64,000 nt of DNA from Pseudoalteromonas sp. T1lg88. Its GTDB lineage: Bacteria; Pseudomonadota; Gammaproteobacteria; Enterobacterales; Alteromonadaceae. Under the pieces are notes generated by a model, which saw only the letters and a list, made by a program, of their open reading frames with translations, was not told the origin of the DNA and did not search any database. The position numbers were made by a program, and so were the translations under genes. The stretch is taken from positions 1 to 64,000 of the forward strand of contig NZ_PQCF01000001.1 of the NCBI RefSeq assembly GCF_002964765.1. Reading direction: 5' to 3'. Below are positions 17,429-26,061 of this stretch, piece by piece. Each line of letters starts with the position of its first letter. The stretch's first letter is position 1.

Positions 17429-18685
17429 TTATGCGTAAACAGGGAACTTAGCGCAAATTGCTTTCACTTTTTCTTTCACTTGTGCCTGAACATCAGTGCT
17501 TTCGATATTGTCTAGTACGTCACAGATCCAGCCAGCTAGCTCTTTCGCTTCGGCTTCTTTGAAACCACGGCGAGTGATAGCCGGAGAACCGATACGTAGA
17601 CCAGAAGTTACGAACGGTGAACGCGGATCGTTTGGTACCGAGTTCTTGTTTACCGTGATGTTGGCATTGCCAAGGGCAGCATCGGCATCTTTACCTGTGA
17701 TGTCTTTGTCGATCAGGTCAAGAAGGAACAGGTGGTTGTCGGTTTTGCCCGAAACTACCTTGTAACCGCGCTCTTGTAGCACTTCAACCATGGCTTGAGC
17801 ATTAGCAACAACCTGCTGCTGGTATGCTTTAAATTCAGGCTGTAGCGCTTCTTTGAAAGCAACCGCTTTAGCCGCGATTACGTGACATAGAGGACCACCT
17901 TGGCCACCTGGGAATACGGCGCTGTTTAGCTTTTTGTAGATCTCTTCGTCACCACAGTTAGAAACGATTAGACCACCACGAGGACCAGCAAGCGTCTTGT
18001 GCGTAGTGGTTGTTACCACGTGCGCGTAAGGCACTGGGCTTGGGTATACACCAGCGGCGATAAGGCCAGCAACGTGAGCCATATCAACAAACAGGTAAGC
18101 ACCTACTTTGTCAGCGATTTCACGGAAACGTTTCCAGTCAACGATACCTGAGTAAGCAGAGAAACCACCGATGATCATTTTTGGCTTGTGCTCAAGCGCT
18201 AGCGCTTCAACCTGATCGTAATCAATTTCACCGGTTGCTTCGTTTAGGCCGTACTGAATAGCGTTGTACATTTTACCTGAGAAGTTTACGTGTGCACCGT
18301 GAGTCAAGTGACCACCGTGTGCCAGGCTCATGCCTAGTACGGTATCGTGCGGCTGAAGAAGCGCTTGGAAAACAGCGGCGTTTGCTTGTGAACCCGCGTG
18401 CGGCTGTACGTTTGCATACTCGGTACCGAATAGCTCGTTCGCACGGTCAATAGCCAGTTGCTCAACCACGTCAACATGCTCACAACCACCGTAGTAACGC
18501 TTACCCGGGTAGCCTTCTGCATATTTGTTAGTTAGCTGTGAACCCTGTGCTTCAAGTACGCGAGGGCTACAGTAGTTTTCTGATGCGATAAGCTCGATGT
18601 GCTCTTCTTGGCGAGCTACTTCTGCGTTCATCGCATTAGCTAATTCTGGGTCAAAGTCTGCAATGTTCATGTTACGTTCTAACAT
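17429..18685 (-). CDS. glyA: Serine hydroxymethyltransferase
   Basis: A 418-residue PLP enzyme that interconverts serine and glycine and charges tetrahydrofolate with a one-carbon unit. The start [12 protein letters not shown] matches E. coli MLKREMNIADYD and has AGGAG in the right place, so the six-residue upstream extension is dropped. Motifs are [25 protein letters not shown] and the PLP-lysine segment [14 protein letters not shown]. It is monocistronic with its own terminator. The gap 18686-18879 contains no gene and no promoter clear enough to call. Confidence 0.97.
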   Translation of the reverse strand: MLERNMNIADFDPELANAMNAEVARQEEHIELIASENYCSPRVLEAQGSQLTNKYAEGYPGKRYYGGCEHVDVVEQLAIDRANELFGTEYANVQPHAGSQANAAVFQALLQPHDTVLGMSLAHGGHLTHGAHVNFSGKMYNAIQYGLNEATGEIDYDQVEALALEHKPKMIIGGFSAYSGIVDWKRFREIADKVGAYLFVDMAHVAGLIAAGVYPSPVPYAHVVTTTTHKTLAGPRGGLIVSNCGDEEIYKKLNSAVFPGGQGGPLCHVIAAKAVAFKEALQPEFKAYQQQVVANAQAMVEVLQERGYKVVSGKTDNHLFLLDLIDKDITGKDADAALGNANITVNKNSVPNDPRSPFVTSGLRIGSPAITRRGFKEAEAKELAGWICDVLDNIESTDVQAQVKEKVKAICAKFPVYA

Positions 18686-18879
18686 GCTGTCTCCTAGGTG
18701 CAACGTGATTGTCGATATGAAAGGCCGCTATTGTACGCTTAAACGGCGCGTTTGCCTATTGGCTAAGGTTGAGCTTATTTAAACAGGGATTGAATTTTTT
18801 TCACAGCCCTAAAAAAATGATATTTTTTTATCTAATACATAAAAATTTAAAATAAATAAACCGAAAGCCATTTTTATTA

Positions 18880-21800
18880 CTAATGAAAAAATCGACTCTT
18901 TAGAATTAAAGCCGGTAATTTATCACTGTGGTCGATTAAACGCCCAGCAATCACATGCACCACCCCTTTATGATGCTCCACCACACCTTTAACCTCCAGC
19001 AGGCGAGCCGTTAAAAACGCTTTTTGCTGCGCCTTGGCGGTGGCCAGCCACACCACCACATTGATATTGCCAGTGTCATCTTCCAGGGTTAAAAAGGTCA
19101 CCCCCGCGGCACTGCCCGGCGACTGACGCCCGGTGACCAAACCGGCAATGGTGACACTGGCGCCATTACGGCATTGGCTTAATTCGCTGGCTTTCTTAGC
19201 ATTGCTAAACAAGCCTTGTTGACGTAAATAGGTTAATGGATGCGCTCCCATATTAACGCCCATACTAGCGTAGTCTTCCAAGGTATCCTGGATGCCGCTG
19301 GGCGCCGCCAAGACCGACTCTTCCTCCATAATGCTTTCATCATCGGCAAAGAGGGGCAAACGCTGCTGTTTATCCATAATTTGCCAGCGGCTGTTAAACC
19401 TGTCCTTGGCAATGGCCGCCAGGGCGTTGCTGCTGGCCAGCGTTTCCAGCTCCCCTTCTTGTAAACCATGATGGTAAAGCTCGCTAATGCTGCGATAGCC
19501 CGACGTAGGGCGCTGCGCAATCAGCTTATCTGCACTTGCCGCGCTAAAGCCCTTGATACAGCAAAAACCCAAACGCACGGCAACATGCTCGCCCTGGCGT
19601 ATGACTTGATGCTCCCAGAGGGAGTGATTTACGTCTACGGCCAGTATGTTGATATTGTGACGCCGAGCATCCTGAACCAATTGGTCGAGGGAATAAAAGC
19701 CCATGGGTAAGCTGTTTGCCAAGGCGCAGAAAAACACCTCGGGGTAGTAGTATTTTAAATAGGCCGACACATAGGCCAACACCGCGAAACTGGCGGAGTG
19801 GGACTCGGGAAAGCCATACTCGCCAAAACCACAAATTTGCTGATAGATACGCTCGGCAAACTGATAGTCATAACCGCGCTGCAGCATGCCATCGATCAGC
19901 TTTTGTTTGAACTGGGTCAGCTCGCCGTCGCGTTTCCACTTGGCCATGGCGCGGCGCAGTTGATCGGCCTCGCCCCCACTAAACCCAGCAGCAACCATGG
20001 CCACCTTGATCACCTGCTCCTGGAAAATGGGCACTCCCAAAGTGCGCTTTAATACCTGCTCTACCTGCTTGGAGGGGTACTCCACCGCTTCATCGCCGTC
20101 ACGGCGGCGTAAATAGGGATGCACCATGTCCCCTTGAATCGGCCCGGGACGCACAATGGCGATTTGGATCACCAGGTCGTAATAACAACGCGGCTTCAGG
20201 CGTGGCAGCATGCTCATTTGCGCCCGCGATTCAATTTGAAACACGCCCACGGTATCGGCCTTTTGCAACATGGCATATACCTGAGGGTCATCCCCCAGGC
20301 GAGTAATATCGGCAATGCTAATACTGTGCTGATAGTGCTTTTCCAAAAGTTTAAAACTGCGTTGAATAGCGCTCAACATACCCAAGGCCAGCACATCCAC
20401 CTTAAGCAGTTTTAAACTCTCCAGATCGTCTTTATCCCACTGGATCACGGTGCGCTCAAGCATGGCGGCATTCTCAACGGGCACCAGCTCATGCAGCGGT
20501 CCTTCGGAGATCACAAAGCCACCCACATGCTGTGACAGGTGCCGGGGAAAGCCCTTTATTTCATCCACCAAACGGAAAAAGTGCTGGTTAATGGTCGCCT
20601 CAGGGTCGAGCCCGAGTTGGATCAGCTGCGCCTGCCATTGCCCGCCGCCGTGGCGGCGGTTAAGTTGCTTAATGTAATAATCAAGCTGAGTGTCGCTAAA
20701 ACCAAGGGCCTTGCCCACATCGCGCATGGCACTTTTTAAGCGATAGGTGATCACGGTCGCGGCCAGGGCGGCGCGCTGCCGACCATATTTTTGATAAATA
20801 TACTGGAACACCTCCTCGCGCCTTTGGTGTTCAAAGTCGACATCAATATCCGGCGGCTCGTTGCGCTCTTTGGAGATAAAGCGCTCGAACAAAACATCGA
20901 TTTGTCTGGGGTCGACGGCGGTAATCTCCAGGCAATAGCAGACCACAGAGTTCGCCGCAGAGCCCCGCCCCTGGTACAAGATATCGTGGCGTTTGGCGAA
21001 TTGCACAATATCGTGAATAGTCAAAAAGAAGGGCTCATAGCCTTGCTCGGCAATAAGCGCGAGCTCTTTGTCTATGGTAGCTTGGATCGCCGGCGGCGCT
21101 ACCCCCTTAAAACGCTTCCTCGCCCCTTGTTCTACCAGGGATTTAAGATGTTCGCTGGCGCTTAGACCTTGCGGCACCAGTTCATAGGGGTACTGATAAC
21201 TGAGCTCATCCAGATTAAAGGCGCAGCTTTGCGCAATCTGCTCACTGGTTGCCAACTGGGCCGGACTGAACAGCTTGGCTAATTTGTCCAAAGGGCGCAA
21301 AGCCCGCTCGGCATTGGCTAACAGGCTCTGTCCTAGCGAAGACACGGTTTGCCCTTGCTTAATGGCACTGAGCACATGCTGTAAAGGCAGGCGCTCCGGC
21401 GTGTGCATTAGCACGGCACCGAGCGCCACTTCGCTTATCTGCCATTGCTCGCTCAGGGTGCGTATATAGGCCAATTGCTCAGGTTCAAAGCCATTGAGCT
21501 CACGGCGCACACCTAAGTAAAGCTGTTCGCCATAATGGCGTTGCAACCAGGGCCCCCACTCTTTATCCGCCGTTTTCGCTGCTTCGCTGCGCCCATGTAC
21601 GAGCCAGATCAGGATGCAGCCCTTCAGGGTTTTTAAATCCCATTCACTGAGTTGATAGCGCCCTTTTTCACAGCGCCTGCGGGCATTGGTGATCACCCGA
21701 CAGAGCTGGCTGTACGCCGACTTGGTGGGGCACAACACCACCAGCTCTAATTCCTCGTAGCAAAGGTAACTACCAACGATCAGCTTAATGGGCAATTGCT

Positions 21801-21975
21801 GCGCCTTGATGTGGCTATGGGCCCTGACCACCCCCGCCACCGAACATTCATCACATAAGGCCAGGGCGCTGTAACCCAGCTCCGCGGCCCTGCCTACCAG
21901 CTCTTCCGGGTGTGAGGCCCCGGTTAAAAAGCTGAAATTACTTTGGCAAAATAATTCACTGTACGTGCCGGCCAT
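18880..21975 (-). CDS. dnaE2: Error-prone DNA polymerase (DnaE2/ImuC)
   Basis: A 1031-residue C-family polymerase of the DnaE2 type: N-terminal PHP domain (SNFSFLTGASHPEELV), polymerase core with the acidic motif PPDIDVDFEHQRREEV, and a C-terminal OB-fold (VTIAGLVTGRQSP). It is shorter than replicative DnaE (about 1160), as expected for DnaE2. It does translesion synthesis together with ImuA and ImuB. The ATG shares one base with the imuB stop (TGATG), so translation is coupled. Expression is inferred to be SOS-controlled through the box ahead of imuA. Confidence 0.95.
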   Translation of the reverse strand: MAGTYSELFCQSNFSFLTGASHPEELVGRAAELGYSALALCDECSVAGVVRAHSHIKAQQLPIKLIVGSYLCYEELELVVLCPTKSAYSQLCRVITNARRRCEKGRYQLSEWDLKTLKGCILIWLVHGRSEAAKTADKEWGPWLQRHYGEQLYLGVRRELNGFEPEQLAYIRTLSEQWQISEVALGAVLMHTPERLPLQHVLSAIKQGQTVSSLGQSLLANAERALRPLDKLAKLFSPAQLATSEQIAQSCAFNLDELSYQYPYELVPQGLSASEHLKSLVEQGARKRFKGVAPPAIQATIDKELALIAEQGYEPFFLTIHDIVQFAKRHDILYQGRGSAANSVVCYCLEITAVDPRQIDVLFERFISKERNEPPDIDVDFEHQRREEVFQYIYQKYGRQRAALAATVITYRLKSAMRDVGKALGFSDTQLDYYIKQLNRRHGGGQWQAQLIQLGLDPEATINQHFFRLVDEIKGFPRHLSQHVGGFVISEGPLHELVPVENAAMLERTVIQWDKDDLESLKLLKVDVLALGMLSAIQRSFKLLEKHYQHSISIADITRLGDDPQVYAMLQKADTVGVFQIESRAQMSMLPRLKPRCYYDLVIQIAIVRPGPIQGDMVHPYLRRRDGDEAVEYPSKQVEQVLKRTLGVPIFQEQVIKVAMVAAGFSGGEADQLRRAMAKWKRDGELTQFKQKLIDGMLQRGYDYQFAERIYQQICGFGEYGFPESHSASFAVLAYVSAYLKYYYPEVFFCALANSLPMGFYSLDQLVQDARRHNINILAVDVNHSLWEHQVIRQGEHVAVRLGFCCIKGFSAASADKLIAQRPTSGYRSISELYHHGLQEGELETLASSNALAAIAKDRFNSRWQIMDKQQRLPLFADDESIMEEESVLAAPSGIQDTLEDYASMGVNMGAHPLTYLRQQGLFSNAKKASELSQCRNGASVTIAGLVTGRQSPGSAAGVTFLTLEDDTGNINVVVWLATAKAQQKAFLTARLLEVKGVVEHHKGVVHVIAGRLIDHSDKLPALILKSRFFH

Positions 21976-23384
21976 CAGGCAAAATACCCCTGTATAAACC
22001 AGCCCTTGTGTTTATCCCTAAACACCCAGCACAACTGGCCACGACTGTTTTCACCGATATAGTAATCGCGCTCTAACTGCGCTTGCTGCCACCAATGACT
22101 TTGGATCCGCTCCGGGCCGCGCAGTAAACAAAGTTGCTCCTGTAAGGGGACGGGTTCGATCATAAAGTTGGGTCGCAAGAGGGCCTGCGGTGATGCGGGC
22201 AGCCCATCTTGATAAGGATGCAAGGTGGCCTCCTGCACCTGAGTAAATTCGGGGATATGCGCCCGCCCCGGTTGCAGACGATAGCAATGCTGCGGCCCTA
22301 AACGGGCGTTAAGCAAACTCAGCAGTTGTTGCTTTGCCAGCCCCTGCTGGCGCTTGGCAAAAAGGTTTTCGCTGTGACCGTCGGCGCTGACAAATTCCTC
22401 GCACTGCAAACGTATGGCAATGACCGGCGCCGGCAGCACTAAAGCCGCCAGCTTAATTTCCAGTAAGGCCTGCCAAGGAGCCAGCTGTCCTTGTGGCTCA
22501 ACACTGTCTAAGCAGAGTTCCAGTGCCACTTGCTCGCGAAAAAAAAGACTAAAAACCAGGCGTTGAGTATGCAATTGATGCTGGCGCAGATAACGACACA
22601 AACACTCACACAACTGAGTTAAGGGCCGCAACAGACGCTCACAGTTATCGATTTCAAAATTCAGCTCCCGGCTTTCACTAAAGCTCTGGGTTGGCTGGTA
22701 AAAGCGATAATACCCGGACTTTTTCGCAAGGCCCGCATGGGGCAGTTGCCCCTGTAGACGGGTTAAATAATCCACCACCTCATAATGAAAGCGCTGGCGC
22801 AGCTGATTCATGGGCAGGGCTAGGAGCTGCTCGACCCGCTCAATTCCTAAGCGCGCCAATTGCTGTTTATGTTCGACTGCGAGTAAGAGATCCGTCACCT
22901 CAACGCGGGCCAGATGCTGGCGACAGACGCTTGCCTCATCACTGATAAAGTTTCGTTGCTCGCGGGCCAAGAGCTCCGCCACCTCCATGCTCTCTCCCGA
23001 GGCATAGTAAAAATGCGGCACAAAGGCACGAATGACCGGCGCTAAGGCGCCAAAAAGCTGCTCTGTACTGGGATAGAGAGCCCGCATACTGGTGGCCACC
23101 ACAATCAAACAATCACTGCCGGCCAGGATGATGTCGCCACAGACTTGATAGCAGTGCGCCGCGAGCTCCTGCAATAATTGCCGCTCCAGCTCAGGCTCGT
23201 AGGGATACACTTGTAAGGTGGCGCACAGCGCCGCGGCACTGGCCAGGCCCATACCCAAGCGCACACCCAGACGCTGCGCCGCAGCATTTACTTGCACCAC
23301 ATGCTCTTTGGCCACCAAGACCGCAGGCTCCTGCAACTGCCGACGCTGCAATTGCAAGTGCGCACAATACACAGCCAAATACAT
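21975..23384 (-). CDS. imuB: ImuB, inactive Y-family polymerase-like protein
   Basis: A 469-residue Y-family-like protein. The catalytic acidic residues are missing: the first motif reads MYLAVYCAHLQL where active polymerases have an aspartate, and the second reads AGSDCLIVV in place of the usual SIDEA. This is the defining feature of ImuB, which bridges the beta clamp, ImuA and DnaE2 and does not polymerise. It starts directly after the imuA stop and is coupled to dnaE2. Confidence 0.92.
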   Translation of the reverse strand: MYLAVYCAHLQLQRRQLQEPAVLVAKEHVVQVNAAAQRLGVRLGMGLASAAALCATLQVYPYEPELERQLLQELAAHCYQVCGDIILAGSDCLIVVATSMRALYPSTEQLFGALAPVIRAFVPHFYYASGESMEVAELLAREQRNFISDEASVCRQHLARVEVTDLLLAVEHKQQLARLGIERVEQLLALPMNQLRQRFHYEVVDYLTRLQGQLPHAGLAKKSGYYRFYQPTQSFSESRELNFEIDNCERLLRPLTQLCECLCRYLRQHQLHTQRLVFSLFFREQVALELCLDSVEPQGQLAPWQALLEIKLAALVLPAPVIAIRLQCEEFVSADGHSENLFAKRQQGLAKQQLLSLLNARLGPQHCYRLQPGRAHIPEFTQVQEATLHPYQDGLPASPQALLRPNFMIEPVPLQEQLCLLRGPERIQSHWWQQAQLERDYYIGENSRGQLCWVFRDKHKGWFIQGYFA

Positions 23385-24092
23385 TTACCCTACCTCGTAA
23401 TGCTGGGCAGCCGGTTGCAGCTGTGTCAAAGATGACGCCATTTGTTTGTGGCTATGGCGGAGAAAGGGCCAGAGCTGCACCTTACTCAAGGTCACCTCGC
23501 CACGGGCAAAACGCCCTTGCTGACGCAATAAAACAAGCTGCAAGCCTTGTTGCCGCTGTTGCAATCGCATACTGATTTGCACCGGTAAGGCCGAGCTTTG
23601 ACACTGATAATCCACAAGCACCAAAAGCGCCTGTGATTGCTGACACGCCAGGCTAAAGCGCCGCGCCTGAGTAAACGACAGACCCTGATGCCACAGCCAC
23701 ACTAGGGCACAACTGCTGCTGCGACAGCATTGCTCTGCGGCCCACAGCGCATGCGCCGTACTTTGCGGGCGTAAAATCAGTAAGCGGGCAGGAGCAACAC
23801 CTTGGGCAAGCAACCATTGGATACAGGGCTCTGCCGGCGGATTAATGAGCACCACCAGGCCTTGCTCGCGCGCCTTCACCAACGCCCCCTGTAGCAGGGC
23901 AAATTCGCCTATGGCCGGCTCGCTGCTAAGGTGGATCACCCCGCTCTGCGGCCAGCCGCCACCAAGCAGCCGATCCAGGGCCGAAAAACCACTGCTAAGC
24001 ACCGCCTCGCTTTCTTGCTGCTCAGCGCCCCGGTCTTGATTGGCGCTGAAGATCAGTCCTTGATGGTGCATCGCTGCTAAAGTTGTGTTCAT
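23385..24092 (-). CDS. imuA: ImuA, translesion synthesis accessory protein
   Basis: A 235-residue RecA/SulA-like protein of the ImuA family (LSSGFSALDRLLGGGWPQSGVIHL near the N-terminus resembles the RecA-fold entry strand). The chosen start MNTTLAAMHH (24092) has GAGGTGAT upstream; longer in-frame starts would read through the SOS box. First gene of imuA-imuB-dnaE2. The stop is immediately followed by the imuB ATG. Confidence 0.9.
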   Translation of the reverse strand: MNTTLAAMHHQGLIFSANQDRGAEQQESEAVLSSGFSALDRLLGGGWPQSGVIHLSSEPAIGEFALLQGALVKAREQGLVVLINPPAEPCIQWLLAQGVAPARLLILRPQSTAHALWAAEQCCRSSSCALVWLWHQGLSFTQARRFSLACQQSQALLVLVDYQCQSSALPVQISMRLQQRQQGLQLVLLRQQGRFARGEVTLSKVQLWPFLRHSHKQMASSLTQLQPAAQHYEVG

Positions 24093-24110
24093 CCACATCA
24101 CCTCAAAATA

Positions 24111-24126
24111 CTGTATATAAATACAG
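24111..24126 (-). promoter_or_regulatory. LexA (SOS) box of imuA-imuB-dnaE2
   Basis: CTGTATATAAATACAG matches the gammaproteobacterial LexA consensus CTGT-N8-ACAG in every fixed position. It lies 18 bp upstream of the imuA start codon, so LexA bound here would block the promoter and early transcription. Confidence 0.92.
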
Positions 24127-24207
24127 TATAAATAATTTTCGCGGATGCACAAAGGATCGATTTTATTCGAGCAAAAAGACAGGTGCAGAGGCTTGCCAGG
24201 AGGAGGA

Positions 24208-24241
24208 AAACAAAAAAGCCCAGCGTGTTGGGCTGGGCTTG
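24208..24241 (-). terminator. Terminator downstream of btuF
   Basis: The minus strand reads AGCCCAGC, a 7-nt loop, GCTGGGCT and then TTTTTG, about 35 bp beyond the btuF stop. It isolates the cobalamin genes from the SOS cassette. Confidence 0.85.
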
Positions 24242-24271
24242 TAAGAAACTGAAAAAGCTAAAAACACCTTA

Positions 24272-25132
24272 TTACGAATTAATAGCCAGGCATAGTTTGC
24301 TAATGCCATCGAGTATTCGGGTGCTGTAGCGATGCAGCAAATCGGCGTCGATGGCGCGGATCGCCTTATTTTGTACCGCCGGGATCATGCCCCATTGTTG
24401 CCACTGCTGGGTTTGTTCGGCGGCATTTTTTTCACTGCTTAAAACAATAATATCCGGCTGCGCCAGAGCGACATTTTCGACACTGATCTGCGGATAGTCG
24501 GTGCTGTTATCGGCGAAGGCATTCTCGCCGCCACACAGGGTAATCGCCTTGCCAATCAAGGTGTTGTTATTGACCGTCATCATGGGCGCCGACCAAAGTT
24601 GATAAAACACCTTGGGCTTTTGCCCCTCACTGCGCCGATAATCTTGTTGCAAGCGCTGATAACCTTGCTCAAATTGTGCGGCCACCCGCTCGCTCTGGGC
24701 CACATTACCGGTGAGCTTTCCTAGTTGTCGCAACTCGGTGGCAATGTCCTCCACCCCTTGTATATTACTGATATACAAGGGCACCCCTAAGCGTTCCAGG
24801 GTTTCCACATCGGCGGCCTTATTGCCGCCTTGCCACACCACTACCAAGGTGGGTTTTAATGCCAATATTTTCTCTATTTGCACCCCGTAATAGCCGCCAA
24901 CACGAGGCAAGGCCTTGGCCTGCTCCGGGTAGTCAGCATGATCGACGCTGGCCACTAGATGCTCGCCGGCGCCTATGGCATAGAGGTTTTCCACTATATG
25001 GGGAGAGAGGGCGACAATACGCTGCTGTACCGCCGTAGGCTCTTCACTTGCAGCCGCACTTGCACCCGCACTTGCAGCCACACTGGCAAAAAAGAGCGCC
25101 GTAAAGGTCGCTAACCAGCGAGAGATGCCCAT
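24272..25132 (-). CDS. btuF: Cobalamin ABC transporter substrate-binding protein
   Basis: A 286-residue periplasmic binding protein. It has an N-terminal signal peptide followed by an Ala/Ser-rich stretch (ASVAASAGASAAASEE), then the helical-backbone binding-protein fold (RIVALSPHIVENLYAIGAG; ALKPTLVVVWQGG). It delivers vitamin B12 to BtuCD, whose genes lie 11 kb away on the same strand. The ATG overlaps the cobO stop (TAATG). The signal region contains three near-identical 12-bp DNA repeats. Confidence 0.9.
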   Translation of the reverse strand: MGISRWLATFTALFFASVAASAGASAAASEEPTAVQQRIVALSPHIVENLYAIGAGEHLVASVDHADYPEQAKALPRVGGYYGVQIEKILALKPTLVVVWQGGNKAADVETLERLGVPLYISNIQGVEDIATELRQLGKLTGNVAQSERVAAQFEQGYQRLQQDYRRSEGQKPKVFYQLWSAPMMTVNNNTLIGKAITLCGGENAFADNSTDYPQISVENVALAQPDIIVLSSEKNAAEQTQQWQQWGMIPAVQNKAIRAIDADLLHRYSTRILDGISKLCLAINS

Positions 25133-25728
25133 TAGTAATCAAACCCTGCGCGTGCCTTAATCCCGGCATCGAAGGCGTGTTTCACATTGCGCACCTCACT
25201 GACGGTGTCGGCAAGCTCCACTAAACGACGGTGGGCACCACGCCCGGTGACGATCACAGATTGCATTTTCGGTCGATTTGCCAGCGCCTCCAGTACCTCG
25301 TCTAAATCGATATAGTCATAGGTCAGCATATAAGTGAGCTCATCGAGCAGGACCAGATCTAGGCTCTCGTCGGCGAGAAATTGCTTGGCCTGTTGCCAGG
25401 TTGCCTGCGCCGCCTGAGTGTCGGCCTCACGGTTTTGCGTTTCCCAGGTAAAGCCGGTTTTCATTACCGCGAAGGGCACACCCACCTGCTCCAGCAGGTT
25501 GCGCTCGCCACACTCCCAAAGACCTTTAATAAACTGTACTACCGCCGCTTTTTGCCCATGACCGACACAGCGTGCCACGGTACCAAAGCCGGAGGTCGAC
25601 TTGCCCTTGCCATTGCCGGTGATCACCTGCAATATGCCCTGCTCCGTCTGCGCCTGCTCAATACGCTTATCCACTTCGGCCTTTACTTTTTGTTGGCGCT
25701 TTTGATGCTGCGCATTTTTATCCGTCAT
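25132..25728 (-). CDS. cobO: Cob(I)yrinic acid a,c-diamide adenosyltransferase
   Basis: A 198-residue BtuR/CobO-type corrinoid adenosyltransferase with the P-loop GNGKGKSTSGFG near residue 40 and the conserved LVLLDELTYML and VIVTGRGAHRRLVELADTVSEVR segments. It attaches the 5'-deoxyadenosyl group to imported corrinoid. It is translationally coupled to btuF. Also called btuR. Confidence 0.95.
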   Translation of the reverse strand: MTDKNAQHQKRQQKVKAEVDKRIEQAQTEQGILQVITGNGKGKSTSGFGTVARCVGHGQKAAVVQFIKGLWECGERNLLEQVGVPFAVMKTGFTWETQNREADTQAAQATWQQAKQFLADESLDLVLLDELTYMLTYDYIDLDEVLEALANRPKMQSVIVTGRGAHRRLVELADTVSEVRNVKHAFDAGIKARAGFDY

Positions 25729-26061
25729 GCCACGACTCCATGAACTAAATTAGATTACTGATATCAAGGTACGATTATCACACCCCGACAGGGGCTCGTT
25801 TTAATGTTTATGCCTGTCGGCTCTATACCGCACCCATTATACCCATTCACAACGCACATTTTTACTTGCGAGAATACTGACAATATTGCAATGACCAAGA
25901 TGCCCAACTTATCTCCCGTCGCCAATATAAGAACGTCGAGCATCAAAGTTGAGAGAACTAAGTCTTTATTATTAAGTGAAATATTTCATCTGATTACAAA
26001 TAGTGGCAATCCCACAACTCGCGACTAGGCTTGACTAAAGGGCAATAAACGGAACCTTGTC
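25729..26061. other. Intergenic region between cobO and the plus-strand block
   Basis: A 333-bp divergent gap with no convincing gene. It holds an 8-bp perfect inverted repeat (CCGACAGG 25785-25792, CCTGTCGG 25813-25820) and a 12-bp palindrome TGAAATATTTCA (25977-25988). No cobalamin riboswitch consensus and no clear sigma-70 promoter were recognised. Promoters for both divergent transcripts should lie here. Confidence 0.5.

Noticed and set aside
25729-26061. Cobalamin riboswitch upstream of cobO
   Set aside because: A B12 element was expected here or before btuD. No B12-box consensus was recognised, and the btuD leader is too short to hold one.
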